DNA from: Mycolicibacterium sediminis
GTDB lineage: Bacteria > Actinomycetota > Actinomycetes > Mycobacteriales > Mycobacteriaceae
Reading direction: 5' to 3'
Assembly (NCBI RefSeq): GCF_010731735.1
Contig: NZ_AP022588.1
Coordinates: forward strand, 5,022,001 to 5,086,000
Length of the DNA: 64,000 nt
A model generated the notes under the pieces. That model ran no database searches. It was given only the letters and a program-made list of their open reading frames with translations, and was not told where the DNA came from. The translations under genes were made by a program, and so were the position numbers. Below, in pieces: positions 8,216-15,279 of this stretch (its first letter is position 1; each line of letters opens with the position of its first letter).

Positions 8216-8307
8216 GTTCAGCGGGCGTTCAGACTCGTGCTGCTCCGATGTGTTGTCCGCGTCGGGGGCACCCTGGACCATGGGGTGGTCTTACGAAAGG
8301 ACGCCAC

Positions 8308-8577
8308 ATGAGCCGTACCAGGGCCGCAGATGCATCACGACGGGATCTCGACGTCGCCGTCGGAATCCTGATCGGACTGCGTGGCTGTGCCGAACGAGAC
8401 GCCTTCGACGAATTGGTCGCGGTCGCCACCCGAACCGGCCTGGGCCTGTTCAACGTGGCGCGGAGCCTGTCCGCGCTCGCCGGAGGGTCGTCCTCAGCGG
8501 ACGACAGCGAGGCGTTCAACGCGTGGGGTGAGCTGATCCGTCGTGCGCGAGCGGCGGCGCTGATGCCTGTGGTCTGA
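8308..8577 (+). CDS. Small ANTAR-domain protein
   Basis: The 89-residue product shows the ANTAR pattern AVGILIGLRGCAERDAFDEL followed by a helix with NVARSLSALA, matching the RNA-binding three-helix domain that acts as an antiterminator by holding paired hexaloops. No receiver, GAF or PAS sensor is attached, which is unusual because ANTAR is normally fused to a sensor. ATG 8308 is supported by GAAAGGA at 8295-8301. It lies between the GH15 gene and the insertion sequence. Its RNA target cannot be told from this window. Confidence 0.7.
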   Translation: MSRTRAADASRRDLDVAVGILIGLRGCAERDAFDELVAVATRTGLGLFNVARSLSALAGGSSSADDSEAFNAWGELIRRARAAALMPVV

Positions 8578-8591
8578 GGGACGCGGGTTCG

Positions 8592-8611
8592 CTGGCACGT
8601 GTCGGATGTCA
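8592..8611 (+). repeat. Copy 1 of a 20-bp direct repeat split by the IS
   Basis: CTGGCACGTGTCGGA followed by TGTCA recurs at 10046-10065 with one change (T to C). With the IS and one CATC duplication removed, the two copies would stand in tandem with a 25-bp period just upstream of the DUF222 promoter. Each contains the palindrome CACGTG. Confidence 0.8.
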
Positions 8612-8613
8612 TC

Positions 8614-8656
8614 TCTTAGGACATGGGTGACAGTTCTGCATCAGGACATCGGTGAC
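8614..8656 (+). repeat. Left terminal inverted repeat of the IS
   Basis: The arm contains two copies of a 16-bp unit (TTAGGACATGGGTGAC at 8616 and TCAGGACATCGGTGAC at 8641) spaced 25 bp apart. A weaker third copy ends near 8680. These are likely transposase-binding sites. Confidence 0.85.
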
Positions 8657-8703
8657 GTTTCGGTTGGTCTTGGTGGTGACACTTCTGCACCGAGGCTGCC
8701 GGG

Positions 8704-10011
8704 GTGGCTGTCAATGAACCCATCGATCCTCGCGTCCGGCTGGCGATCTCGCAGTGGCCCGATGACGCGCCGCGGGGTGCGGTCTCGACGTTCTGCGCCG
8801 AGCACGGTATCTCAAGAAAGTCGTTCTACGCGTTACGTCAACGCGCGATAGCCGACGGGCAGGCCGCGGTGCTGCAACCGAGGACACGACGACCGAAGTC
8901 GAGTCCGTCAAGGTTGAGTGATGAGGTCAAGGCGCAGGCAGTGGCGGTACGTGCTGCCCTGGAGGCCTCCGGACTGGATCACGGGCCGATCAGTGTGCAC
9001 GACAAGATGCACGCGATGAGCCTGCCGCAGGTGCCGTCCACGGCGGCGCTGGCGCGGATCTTCCGGGAGGCCGGCGTGGCTCGGCTCGAGCCGAAGAAAA
9101 AGCCCCGGTCGGCGTGGCGACGGTTCGTCTACCCGGCACCGAATGCGTGCTGGCAACTCGACGCGACCGAGTACGTCCTCAGCGGCGGGCGCACGTGCGT
9201 GATCTTCCAGCTCATCGACGACCACTCCCGCTACGCGGTCGCCTCCCACGTGGCGTGGTCTGAGACGGCCCAGGCCGCCATCGCAGTGTTCGACAAGGCC
9301 GTCGCCGATCGTGGTGTACCCCAACGACTGTTGTCCGACAACGGGGCCGCGCTCAACCCGTCCCGGCGCGGACACCTCGGCCGACTCGTCAGTCATGTGG
9401 GCGCCCTAGGCGTGCAGACCATCACCGGCAAGCCCTACGAGCCGACCACCCAGGGCAAGAACGAACGCTTCCATCAGACCCTGTTCCGCTACCTCGACAA
9501 GCAACCGCTCGCCGGATCGCTGGCCGAACTCCAAGCCCAGGTCGACGCGTTCGACCACCTCTACAACACCGAACGCCCCCACCAGGGCCTGCCCGGTCGC
9601 ATCACCCCGCAGACGGCGTGGGACGCCACCCCCACGCCGATCCGCCCGTCCCCAGCCGGACCGGCCGATCTACCCAGCGCCCGTTCCGAGCGCCTACCGC
9701 AGGCCCCGCACTCCGCCACCACCGAACCTGCCCGCCAACACCCGTGCCAGAACGATCAGCACTGCGGGGACCATTCATCTGGACACGGTCACCTACCGAG
9801 TCGACGCACAACGCGCCTTCGAGCAGGTCCTCGTCGTCACCGTCGACGACCAGGTCATCATCACCGACCTTCAGGGCGAAGTCCTCGCCGAGCACACCCG
9901 ACCCGCACCCGGTATTCGATACGTCGGCAACGGTCGACCACGGGGCCCACGCCCCAAAACCGACAGACCGTCACCGAAGTCCTGACACATCAACTGTCAC
10001 CGAAGTCCTGA
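8704..10011 (+). CDS. IS481-like DDE transposase, C-terminal part frameshifted
   Basis: The protein begins at GTG 8704 with an N-terminal helix-turn-helix (AEHGISRKSFYALRQRA). An rve integrase core follows, with catalytic residues D153 (CWQLDATEY), D212 (LLSDNGAAL) and E254 (GKNERFHQTL). After about residue 320 this frame becomes Arg/His-rich nonsense. The expected C-terminal beta domain (GTIHLDTVTYRV, then RAFEQVLVVTVDDQVIITD) continues in the next frame from roughly 9675 to TGA 9983-9985. A single-base indel near 9670-9683 explains this. The catalytic core is intact, so whether the element still transposes is open. Sequencing error or programmed frameshifting are alternatives. Confidence 0.85.
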   Translation: MAVNEPIDPRVRLAISQWPDDAPRGAVSTFCAEHGISRKSFYALRQRAIADGQAAVLQPRTRRPKSSPSRLSDEVKAQAVAVRAALEASGLDHGPISVHDKMHAMSLPQVPSTAALARIFREAGVARLEPKKKPRSAWRRFVYPAPNACWQLDATEYVLSGGRTCVIFQLIDDHSRYAVASHVAWSETAQAAIAVFDKAVADRGVPQRLLSDNGAALNPSRRGHLGRLVSHVGALGVQTITGKPYEPTTQGKNERFHQTLFRYLDKQPLAGSLAELQAQVDAFDHLYNTERPHQGLPGRITPQTAWDATPTPIRPSPAGPADLPSARSERLPQAPHSATTEPARQHPCQNDQHCGDHSSGHGHLPSRRTTRLRAGPRRHRRRPGHHHRPSGRSPRRAHPTRTRYSIRRQRSTTGPTPQNRQTVTEVLTHQLSPKS

Positions 10012-10038
10012 TGCAGAACTGTCACCCATGTCCTAAGA
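9996..10038 (-). repeat. Right terminal inverted repeat of the IS
   Basis: This is the inverted copy of 8614-8656 with one mismatch. The 16-bp unit occurs three times at this end (9970-9985, 9996-10011, 10021-10036) in direct orientation with 25-26 bp spacing, more than the left end. Confidence 0.85.
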
Positions 10039-10045
10039 CATCACA

Positions 10046-10065
10046 CTGGCACGTGTCGGACGTCA
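10046..10065 (+). repeat. Copy 2 of the 20-bp direct repeat
   Basis: This copy lies immediately upstream of the -10 box of the DUF222 gene at 10083. It remained next to the promoter after IS insertion; its partner copy was carried 1.4 kb away. Confidence 0.8.
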
Positions 10066-10069
10066 GATG

Positions 10070-10090
10070 TAGAATCGAACACATGTTCGA
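10070..10090 (+). promoter_or_regulatory. LexA (SOS) box over a leaderless promoter
   Basis: TCGAAC-N4-GTTCGA at 10075-10090 matches the mycobacterial SOS box exactly. It overlaps -10 TAGAAT (10070-10075) and the ATG at 10083, which would be the transcript's first or second codon position. LexA binding would block initiation. Confidence 0.85.
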
Positions 10091-11351
10091 CATGCTGGAC
10101 TTCGACCCCGCCACGGTGGACGAGGCCGGCCTGATCGAGCGCATCGAAGCCCTCGAAAAGTTCAAGTGCACCGCCGCCGCCGCGCAGGCCCGCATGACCG
10201 CAGCCCTCGACGCGATGCGGCGTTCCGCCGAAGCCGACCGAGGGGTACCCGCCCACAAACGCGGCAAGGGACTCGCCTCGGAGATCGCCTTGGCCCGCCA
10301 CGACTCCCCCACCATGGGCGGGCGGCACCTCGGGTTCGCCCGCGCCCTCATCCACGAGATGCCCCGCACCCTCGCAGCGTTGGAGCAGGGTGTGCTCTCC
10401 GAGTGGCGGTGCACCCTCATCGTCCGCGAATCAGCCTGCCTCGACGTCGAAGACCGCCGCACCCTGGACGCCGAGATGTGCGGCGACCTCACCGCGCTGG
10501 CGGGCAAGGGTGACACGCGGATCGCCGCCGAGGCCAAGAAGATCGCCTACCGACTCGACCCCCACGCCGTCGTCGACCGCGCGACCAAGGCACCCGGCGA
10601 ACGCGGATTCTGGATCCGGCCCGCCGCCGACGGCATGGTCTGGGCCACCGCCCTGCTCCCCCTGACCCAGGGCGTGTCGGTCTACGCCGCGCTAAAGCGC
10701 GAAGCCGACGTGTGCGGTGACGGCCGAGGACGTGGCCAGGTCATGGCCGACACCCTCGTCGAACGCATCACCGGCCGCCCCGCCGACGTCCCCGTCCCGG
10801 TCACCGTCGACCTCGTCATCACCGACGAGACCCTGCTCGGCGGCGACACCGAACCCGCCCGGATCCCCGGCCACGGACCCGTCCCCGCCGCCGTCGCCCG
10901 ACACCTCATCAAAGACGCCATCGACGACCGCCGCTCCACCGCCGCACTACGCCGGCTCTACCGCCACCCCAGCACCGGCGCGCTGGTGGCGATGGAATCC
11001 CGCGCCCGCCACTTCCCCACCGCACTCGGGAAGTTCATCGAGTTCCGCGACGACACCTGCCGCACCCCCTACTGCAACGCCCCCATCCGCCACCACGACC
11101 ACATCACCCCCGCCGCCCGCGGCGGACCCACCACCGCCACCAACGGCCAAGGGTTGTGCGAAGCCTGCAACTACACCAAGGAAGCACCCGGCTGGCACAC
11201 CACCACCCATACCGACGAAATCGGCCGCCACAGCACCGAACTCACCACACCCACCGGCGCCACACACCACTCACACGCACCACCACTACCCGGACGCATC
11301 ACCACCAACCTCCGGTACATGGACGTCGTCCGGTTCCGCGTCGCCGCCTAG
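10083..11351 (+). CDS. DUF222 / HNH endonuclease-like protein (13E12 repeat family)
   Basis: The 422-residue protein has an N-terminal helical DUF222 region (residues about 20-300). A C-terminal HNH nuclease module is recognised by the Cys/His pattern CRTPYCNAP, IRHHDHITPAARGG and LCEACNYTK. 13E12 proteins are multicopy in mycobacteria; several are LexA-controlled and their loci act as integration sites for phiRv1-like phages. The start ATG 10083 sits inside the SOS box and fits a leaderless mRNA. Its stop shares CTAG with the convergent monooxygenase gene. The IS end lies 44 bp upstream, so the promoter survives but distal upstream sequence was replaced. Confidence 0.88.
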   Translation: MFDMLDFDPATVDEAGLIERIEALEKFKCTAAAAQARMTAALDAMRRSAEADRGVPAHKRGKGLASEIALARHDSPTMGGRHLGFARALIHEMPRTLAALEQGVLSEWRCTLIVRESACLDVEDRRTLDAEMCGDLTALAGKGDTRIAAEAKKIAYRLDPHAVVDRATKAPGERGFWIRPAADGMVWATALLPLTQGVSVYAALKREADVCGDGRGRGQVMADTLVERITGRPADVPVPVTVDLVITDETLLGGDTEPARIPGHGPVPAAVARHLIKDAIDDRRSTAALRRLYRHPSTGALVAMESRARHFPTALGKFIEFRDDTCRTPYCNAPIRHHDHITPAARGGPTTATNGQGLCEACNYTKEAPGWHTTTHTDEIGRHSTELTTPTGATHHSHAPPLPGRITTNLRYMDVVRFRVAA

Positions 11352-12583
11352 TTCCCCTGGCCTCCGCGGCCGAGGGCGGCCAAATTGGACACGGGCGTCG
11401 TGCCGTTGACGAACCAGTCACCGAGGATCCGGGCCTTGTAGACACGAGGGTTGTGCGACGCGAGCGTCCTGGCATTGCGCCAGTGCCGGTCGAGGCCGTG
11501 GTCCTCGGACACACCGGATGCGCCCAGCGCATCGAACACCTCGGTGGTGGCCTTGAGGGCAGCTGCGACGATCACCAGTTGCGCCTGCGTGACGGCCACT
11601 TCCGCAGCGACGACCAGCTTCTCGACCGAGTCGTCCCGCCCGGACGCGCGCGCGACCGCGATGTCGTCGAGTGTCCGACTGCTCCGCGACAGTGCGGCGT
11701 CCGCCGCGAAGGCATCTGCCGAAACCTGACCGACGACCTGGAGGAGTTGCGCGTCGTCCGACGGAACGTCGGTCAGGCCCTGCGGGTAGTTGCGGACGCG
11801 AGACCTCAGCTGAGCGGTGCCGTCCCGCAGCGCCGCGTGGGTGATTCCCGTCAGCACCGCCAGCATCGCGTTCTGATAGAAGTGCGCCTGATAGACGAAG
11901 CGGTCGGCGGCCGGGAAGACGTCGTCCACGTCGGCACGCACCCGGTCGTAGCGGGCCGAGCCACTTGCGGTGGTCCGCTGGCCGAATCCCCGCCAGTCAT
12001 CGATGAGTTCGACACCGGGGTCGTCCGCGCGCACCAGCGCGGTGCGAAGCGCTCCGTCGTCGTCCCGGCCGATCACGTCCAGCCAGTCCGCGTACAGGCT
12101 GCCGGTCGCGTAGTACTTGGCACCGGTGACCACCCAGTGGTCGTCGCGCGCGGTGATGGTCGACGCGATGTTCGCCAGGGTGAGGTTGTTGGCCTCGGTC
12201 CAGCCGCCGCCGACGAAGGCGCCGGACAGGAACCGCTTCAGCCAGGTGTCGTTGCCGGCCGAGCGCGGGGCGTTGAGGCGGTCCTCCACGAAGGCCAGGT
12301 GGTTGCGGAAGATGTGCGCCACGTTCGAGTCGGCCGCCGCCAGCCCCGCCAGTAGCGCGAACGTCTGCTCGAGTGAGGCGCCGAAGCCACCGTCCTCTTT
12401 GGGAATCCGCACGACACCGAACCCCGACTCCTTGAGCAGGCGCACCTCCTCGTGTGGGTGGGTGCGGGTGCGCTCGCGCTCGACGTTGCCGACGGCGACG
12501 GCATCGAACAGCGGCTGAAACCTCGACCACAGCTCGTCGTCGGTGGCGCTGGCCGCCCGAAGGTAGGTGTCTACGTCGCTCAC
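11348..12583 (-). CDS. Acyl-CoA dehydrogenase-fold flavin monooxygenase (DszC/SfnB-like)
   Basis: The 411-residue protein has the acyl-CoA dehydrogenase fold: a helical N domain, a middle beta domain (GGGWTEANNLTLANIAST, then WVVTGAKYYATGS) and a C-terminal helical bundle. Family relatives such as DszC and SfnB/SfnC use reduced flavin to oxidise sulfides, sulfones or related compounds rather than dehydrogenate acyl-CoA. Start GTG 12583 overlaps the upstream acetyltransferase stop (GTGA), making it the third gene of the permease operon. The nearby DszA-type monooxygenase and the sulfate importer make an organosulfur role attractive but unproven. Confidence 0.8.
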   Translation of the reverse strand: MSDVDTYLRAASATDDELWSRFQPLFDAVAVGNVERERTRTHPHEEVRLLKESGFGVVRIPKEDGGFGASLEQTFALLAGLAAADSNVAHIFRNHLAFVEDRLNAPRSAGNDTWLKRFLSGAFVGGGWTEANNLTLANIASTITARDDHWVVTGAKYYATGSLYADWLDVIGRDDDGALRTALVRADDPGVELIDDWRGFGQRTTASGSARYDRVRADVDDVFPAADRFVYQAHFYQNAMLAVLTGITHAALRDGTAQLRSRVRNYPQGLTDVPSDDAQLLQVVGQVSADAFAADAALSRSSRTLDDIAVARASGRDDSVEKLVVAAEVAVTQAQLVIVAAALKATTEVFDALGASGVSEDHGLDRHWRNARTLASHNPRVYKARILGDWFVNGTTPVSNLAALGRGGQGN

Positions 12584-13566
12584 GGCTTCTCCTGGACGGG
12601 ATCGATTCGATAGGCGTACTGACTCTGCACCGCGACGTACCCGAGTCGCTCGTACAGCAGATGCGCATTGCTCCGATTGCGGATGTCGGTGCCGAGCGAC
12701 GCGGCGGTCAGACCGCGCCGCAGTGCCGCCAGCCAGATCTTGCGCAGCAGGAGTTCGGCGATGCCGCGCTTGCGGTGATCGGCGCGCACCCCGATGTAGT
12801 CGGTGTGCGCGCTGCGCTCGGCCGCGGGGGCGGCACCTGCCGTGAAGGTCGACCCCAGCACGTAACCCACGACCTCGCCCGTCGCGGTGTCGACCGCCGC
12901 GAGGCTGAAGTCCGGTGTGAACGAGCGGCTGTGAACGTGACGGTGAAAGGCCTCGCGCGACTTGGACATGTTGCCGAAGTGCTCGGCGAAGGTGTCGAAC
13001 TGCACGCGACGGACCGACTCGCCGAGGCCACGGTCGACGACCTCCGCCCAACTGAGTACCGCCACAGCGGGCAGCGACGCGGAACCCAGCGCCACGACGT
13101 CCTCCCGGTCCAGTGGCTTGCGGGTGCGGACGAACTCCGCCTCGCGCCAGGCACCCTGGCGGGTCAGCGCGTCGATCGCCGGTTGCTGATCCGTGCCGAC
13201 GGTTGAGCGTAGGAACGCCGAGCCGTCGGTCTCGGCGTGGAACCGGTCGACGGTCGCCTCGACCACGCTCGAGACGACCCGTTCGGGGACATCGGGACCG
13301 AAGACGAAGTCGGCGCCGACCTCGTCGCCGTGCGGTTCGCGCAGCAGTGCGTAGCCGCGGATGATGCCGGCGGCGTCGCGCACCACCGTGACACCGCTCG
13401 GGTAGGCGCCACCGACGTGCTCGGCGACGTCCCGGGAGTCGGACGCGAACTTCCGGCCTCCGAGTCCCTGTGTCGTGGCGAGGAAGTCGGCGATTGCGGA
13501 GTGGTCGAGCGCAGTGGCGGGCGCGGACGTCCAGGTGACGACGTCGCGGTGGTCGACGAGCGTCAT
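12580..13566 (-). CDS. Tandem GNAT acetyltransferase
   Basis: The 328-residue protein contains two GNAT-like halves. The C-terminal one shows the acetyl-CoA loop pattern GVRADHRKRGIAELLLRKIW (about residues 262-281) and the motif SNAHLLYERLGYVAV near the end. The N-terminal half is weaker, resembling the degenerate first domain of two-domain GNAT enzymes such as MshD. Start ATG 13566 overlaps the permease stop (ATGA) and its stop overlaps the monooxygenase start (GTGA). It may acetylate the imported compound or a product, but the substrate is unknown. Confidence 0.78.
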   Translation of the reverse strand: MTLVDHRDVVTWTSAPATALDHSAIADFLATTQGLGGRKFASDSRDVAEHVGGAYPSGVTVVRDAAGIIRGYALLREPHGDEVGADFVFGPDVPERVVSSVVEATVDRFHAETDGSAFLRSTVGTDQQPAIDALTRQGAWREAEFVRTRKPLDREDVVALGSASLPAVAVLSWAEVVDRGLGESVRRVQFDTFAEHFGNMSKSREAFHRHVHSRSFTPDFSLAAVDTATGEVVGYVLGSTFTAGAAPAAERSAHTDYIGVRADHRKRGIAELLLRKIWLAALRRGLTAASLGTDIRNRSNAHLLYERLGYVAVQSQYAYRIDPVQEKP

Positions 13567-15119
13567 CGTGCGACCCGGTCCTTCTGGCGCGCCGAGTCGG
13601 CGTCGCCGTCGGTCGACGTGGACTCCTGGCCGAGGACCTCGAGAATGCCGACGTCCGCCAGGCGACGCTGTTCCTCCTCCGAGAGCGTCTGGATGGTCCC
13701 GACGCGGGCCGCCACGTCGGGTTTCGTCCATCGCAGGTAGCCGTACCAGAGCAGGCCGGCGAACAGGATGCCGGCGTAGATGAACGGCAGGATGTTGAAC
13801 GGGAACTCCGGCACCGGGTAGAAGTTGCTGAAGATGACGTACCCGAGTCCGATTGTCGCGGCTGCCGATACGGCGAGCCGCGTGGGCGTGAGCGCCTTGA
13901 TCCGTGCCAGCCAGATCGGCGTCGCGATCACCACCAGGAGGTAGGCGCCGAGGAAGCCCCACGTCGCGACGTAGCCCCCGTAGACGTCGAACACGAGACG
14001 ACCCGCGGAGCTGAACGTCGCGACCACCGAGAACACCAGCGCCACCGCGCCGACGAACACGACACCGACCCACGGGGTGCGGTGCGTGTCGTGCACCCGG
14101 GCGAAGACCTTCGGCAGGGCCCCTTCGTGCGCGAAGGTGAACAGCGAGCGCGCCGCCGACGTCGTCACGGCCGTGACGAACACGATGAACGCGACGGCGA
14201 CGGCCGCGCTGACGAAGTAGTTCACCCACCCGACCCCGACGTTGTCCGCGAGCTGGGGCAGGACGGCCTTGTCGCCGTCGATCTGATCGAAGAACAGGAT
14301 CTGCGGGTAGGTCGCGAACACGTAGAGGACGCCGAGCAGCAGCACGACACGCAGCAGCGACCGGGCGATGTTGCGGTGGGCGTCCTTGGCCTCGGCGCCG
14401 AGTGAGGCGACGCTCTCGAAACCGGCGTAGGAGCCGACCGCGGTCACGGCCGCGATGAACGTGGCGCTTTGCCCGAGGTGCGCGGGATTCCATTGCTCCC
14501 AGTCCAATCGGAACCCGTAGGCCACGTACGAGCCGACGATGATGACGAGGATGGAGGCAATGGCGACCAACTCGAACGCCAGCTCGTACTTGGCGGTCAG
14601 CGACACGCCTCGGTAGGGCAGGTAGACCGCGACCGCGACGACCACGACGACGAGCAGGAGCTTGGTTCCGGTTGATTCCGAATGAACTCCGATCGACTCG
14701 AGGAACGAGTCGAGGTACAGCACACCGCCGAGCGTCCCCGTGGTGGCGAAGCCGATGTATCCGAGCAGGAGGCTGAAGCCAGCAGCGAACGCGAACCCGG
14801 GACCCAGCCCGTTGCCCGTATACGTGCCAAGCGATCCCGACGAGACCGTCCGCTTCGCCTGGAAGCTGATCGTGATCGCGAGGAGTACCGCGATCGCGAG
14901 ACCGACCAGCACGGCCCAGGCCGCGCCCCGTCCCGCAGCGACGAACAGCGAGAACGGAACGACCGCCACCGCGACACTCGGCGCTGCCGCTGCCAGTCCC
15001 TGAGCGAAGACGCCCCACGGTCCCAGCGCGCCCCGTTCCAAACCCGTGTCCTCCGCGGCCCTCAACGTCCTGCCACCGAGCGATACGGTCGCTCCGTCCG
15101 CATGGTCCGATCCCGACAT
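13563..15119 (-). CDS. APC-superfamily amino acid/amine permease
   Basis: The 518-residue integral membrane protein has about 12 hydrophobic segments between residues 35 and 470. The APC-type first helix contains GPWGVFAQGLAAAAPSVAVA and later segments include GYIGFATTGTLGG and GSYAGFESVASLGAEAKD, the conserved region after TM5-6. Both termini are charged and cytoplasmic. Such permeases import amino acids, polyamines or related organocations by proton symport. It opens a three-gene operon with the acetyltransferase and DszC-like oxygenase. A promoter is seen at 15186-15213. Substrate unknown; a sulfur-containing amine or amino acid fits the neighbours. Confidence 0.88.
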   Translation of the reverse strand: MSGSDHADGATVSLGGRTLRAAEDTGLERGALGPWGVFAQGLAAAAPSVAVAVVPFSLFVAAGRGAAWAVLVGLAIAVLLAITISFQAKRTVSSGSLGTYTGNGLGPGFAFAAGFSLLLGYIGFATTGTLGGVLYLDSFLESIGVHSESTGTKLLLVVVVVAVAVYLPYRGVSLTAKYELAFELVAIASILVIIVGSYVAYGFRLDWEQWNPAHLGQSATFIAAVTAVGSYAGFESVASLGAEAKDAHRNIARSLLRVVLLLGVLYVFATYPQILFFDQIDGDKAVLPQLADNVGVGWVNYFVSAAVAVAFIVFVTAVTTSAARSLFTFAHEGALPKVFARVHDTHRTPWVGVVFVGAVALVFSVVATFSSAGRLVFDVYGGYVATWGFLGAYLLVVIATPIWLARIKALTPTRLAVSAAATIGLGYVIFSNFYPVPEFPFNILPFIYAGILFAGLLWYGYLRWTKPDVAARVGTIQTLSEEEQRRLADVGILEVLGQESTSTDGDADSARQKDRVAR

Positions 15120-15185
15120 GTCCTGCCACCCTTCGCGCGTGCGTGATCACCGTGTGCGTCGTATTCATCTCGCACACAACGGCTT

Positions 15186-15213
15186 AACGTAGTTTTGACC
15201 TCGACTGAAACAA
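15186..15213 (-). promoter_or_regulatory. Promoter of the permease operon
   Basis: On the minus strand -35 TTGTTT (15213-15208) and -10 TACGTT (15191-15186) are separated by 16 bp. Transcription would start near 15179, giving a leader of about 60 nt. The surrounding sequence is visibly more AT-rich. Confidence 0.55.
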
Positions 15214-15279
15214 TGCCTCGATCAGCGCCGATGCGGCAGGAATGTGATCGCCGAGATTATTAACGCCACCGACGCCCCG

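Larger units (their letters stand above)
8614..10038 (+). mobile_element. IS481-family-like insertion sequence, 1,425 bp
   Basis: The element is bounded by 43-bp terminal inverted repeats (8614-8656 and 9996-10038; one mismatch) that start TCTTAGGACATGGGTGACAG. It is flanked by a 4-bp direct repeat CATC (8610-8613 and 10039-10042), the expected target duplication. It carries one transposase gene. Ends, duplication and gene are all present, so the insertion is recent or well preserved. It separates the ANTAR gene from a DUF222-HNH gene. Confidence 0.9.

Noticed and set aside
8614..10038. IS interpreted as an insertion inside the DUF222 gene
   Set aside because: The DUF222 gene keeps its own promoter, SOS box and start downstream of the right IS end; only the region upstream is affected.
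15120..15279. Short Cys-containing frame (GTG 15177, starting MCEMN) ahead of the permease, considered as another cysteine attenuator
   Set aside because: It has a single early Cys, no adjacent Cys codons and no nearby stop, so it does not fit the class.
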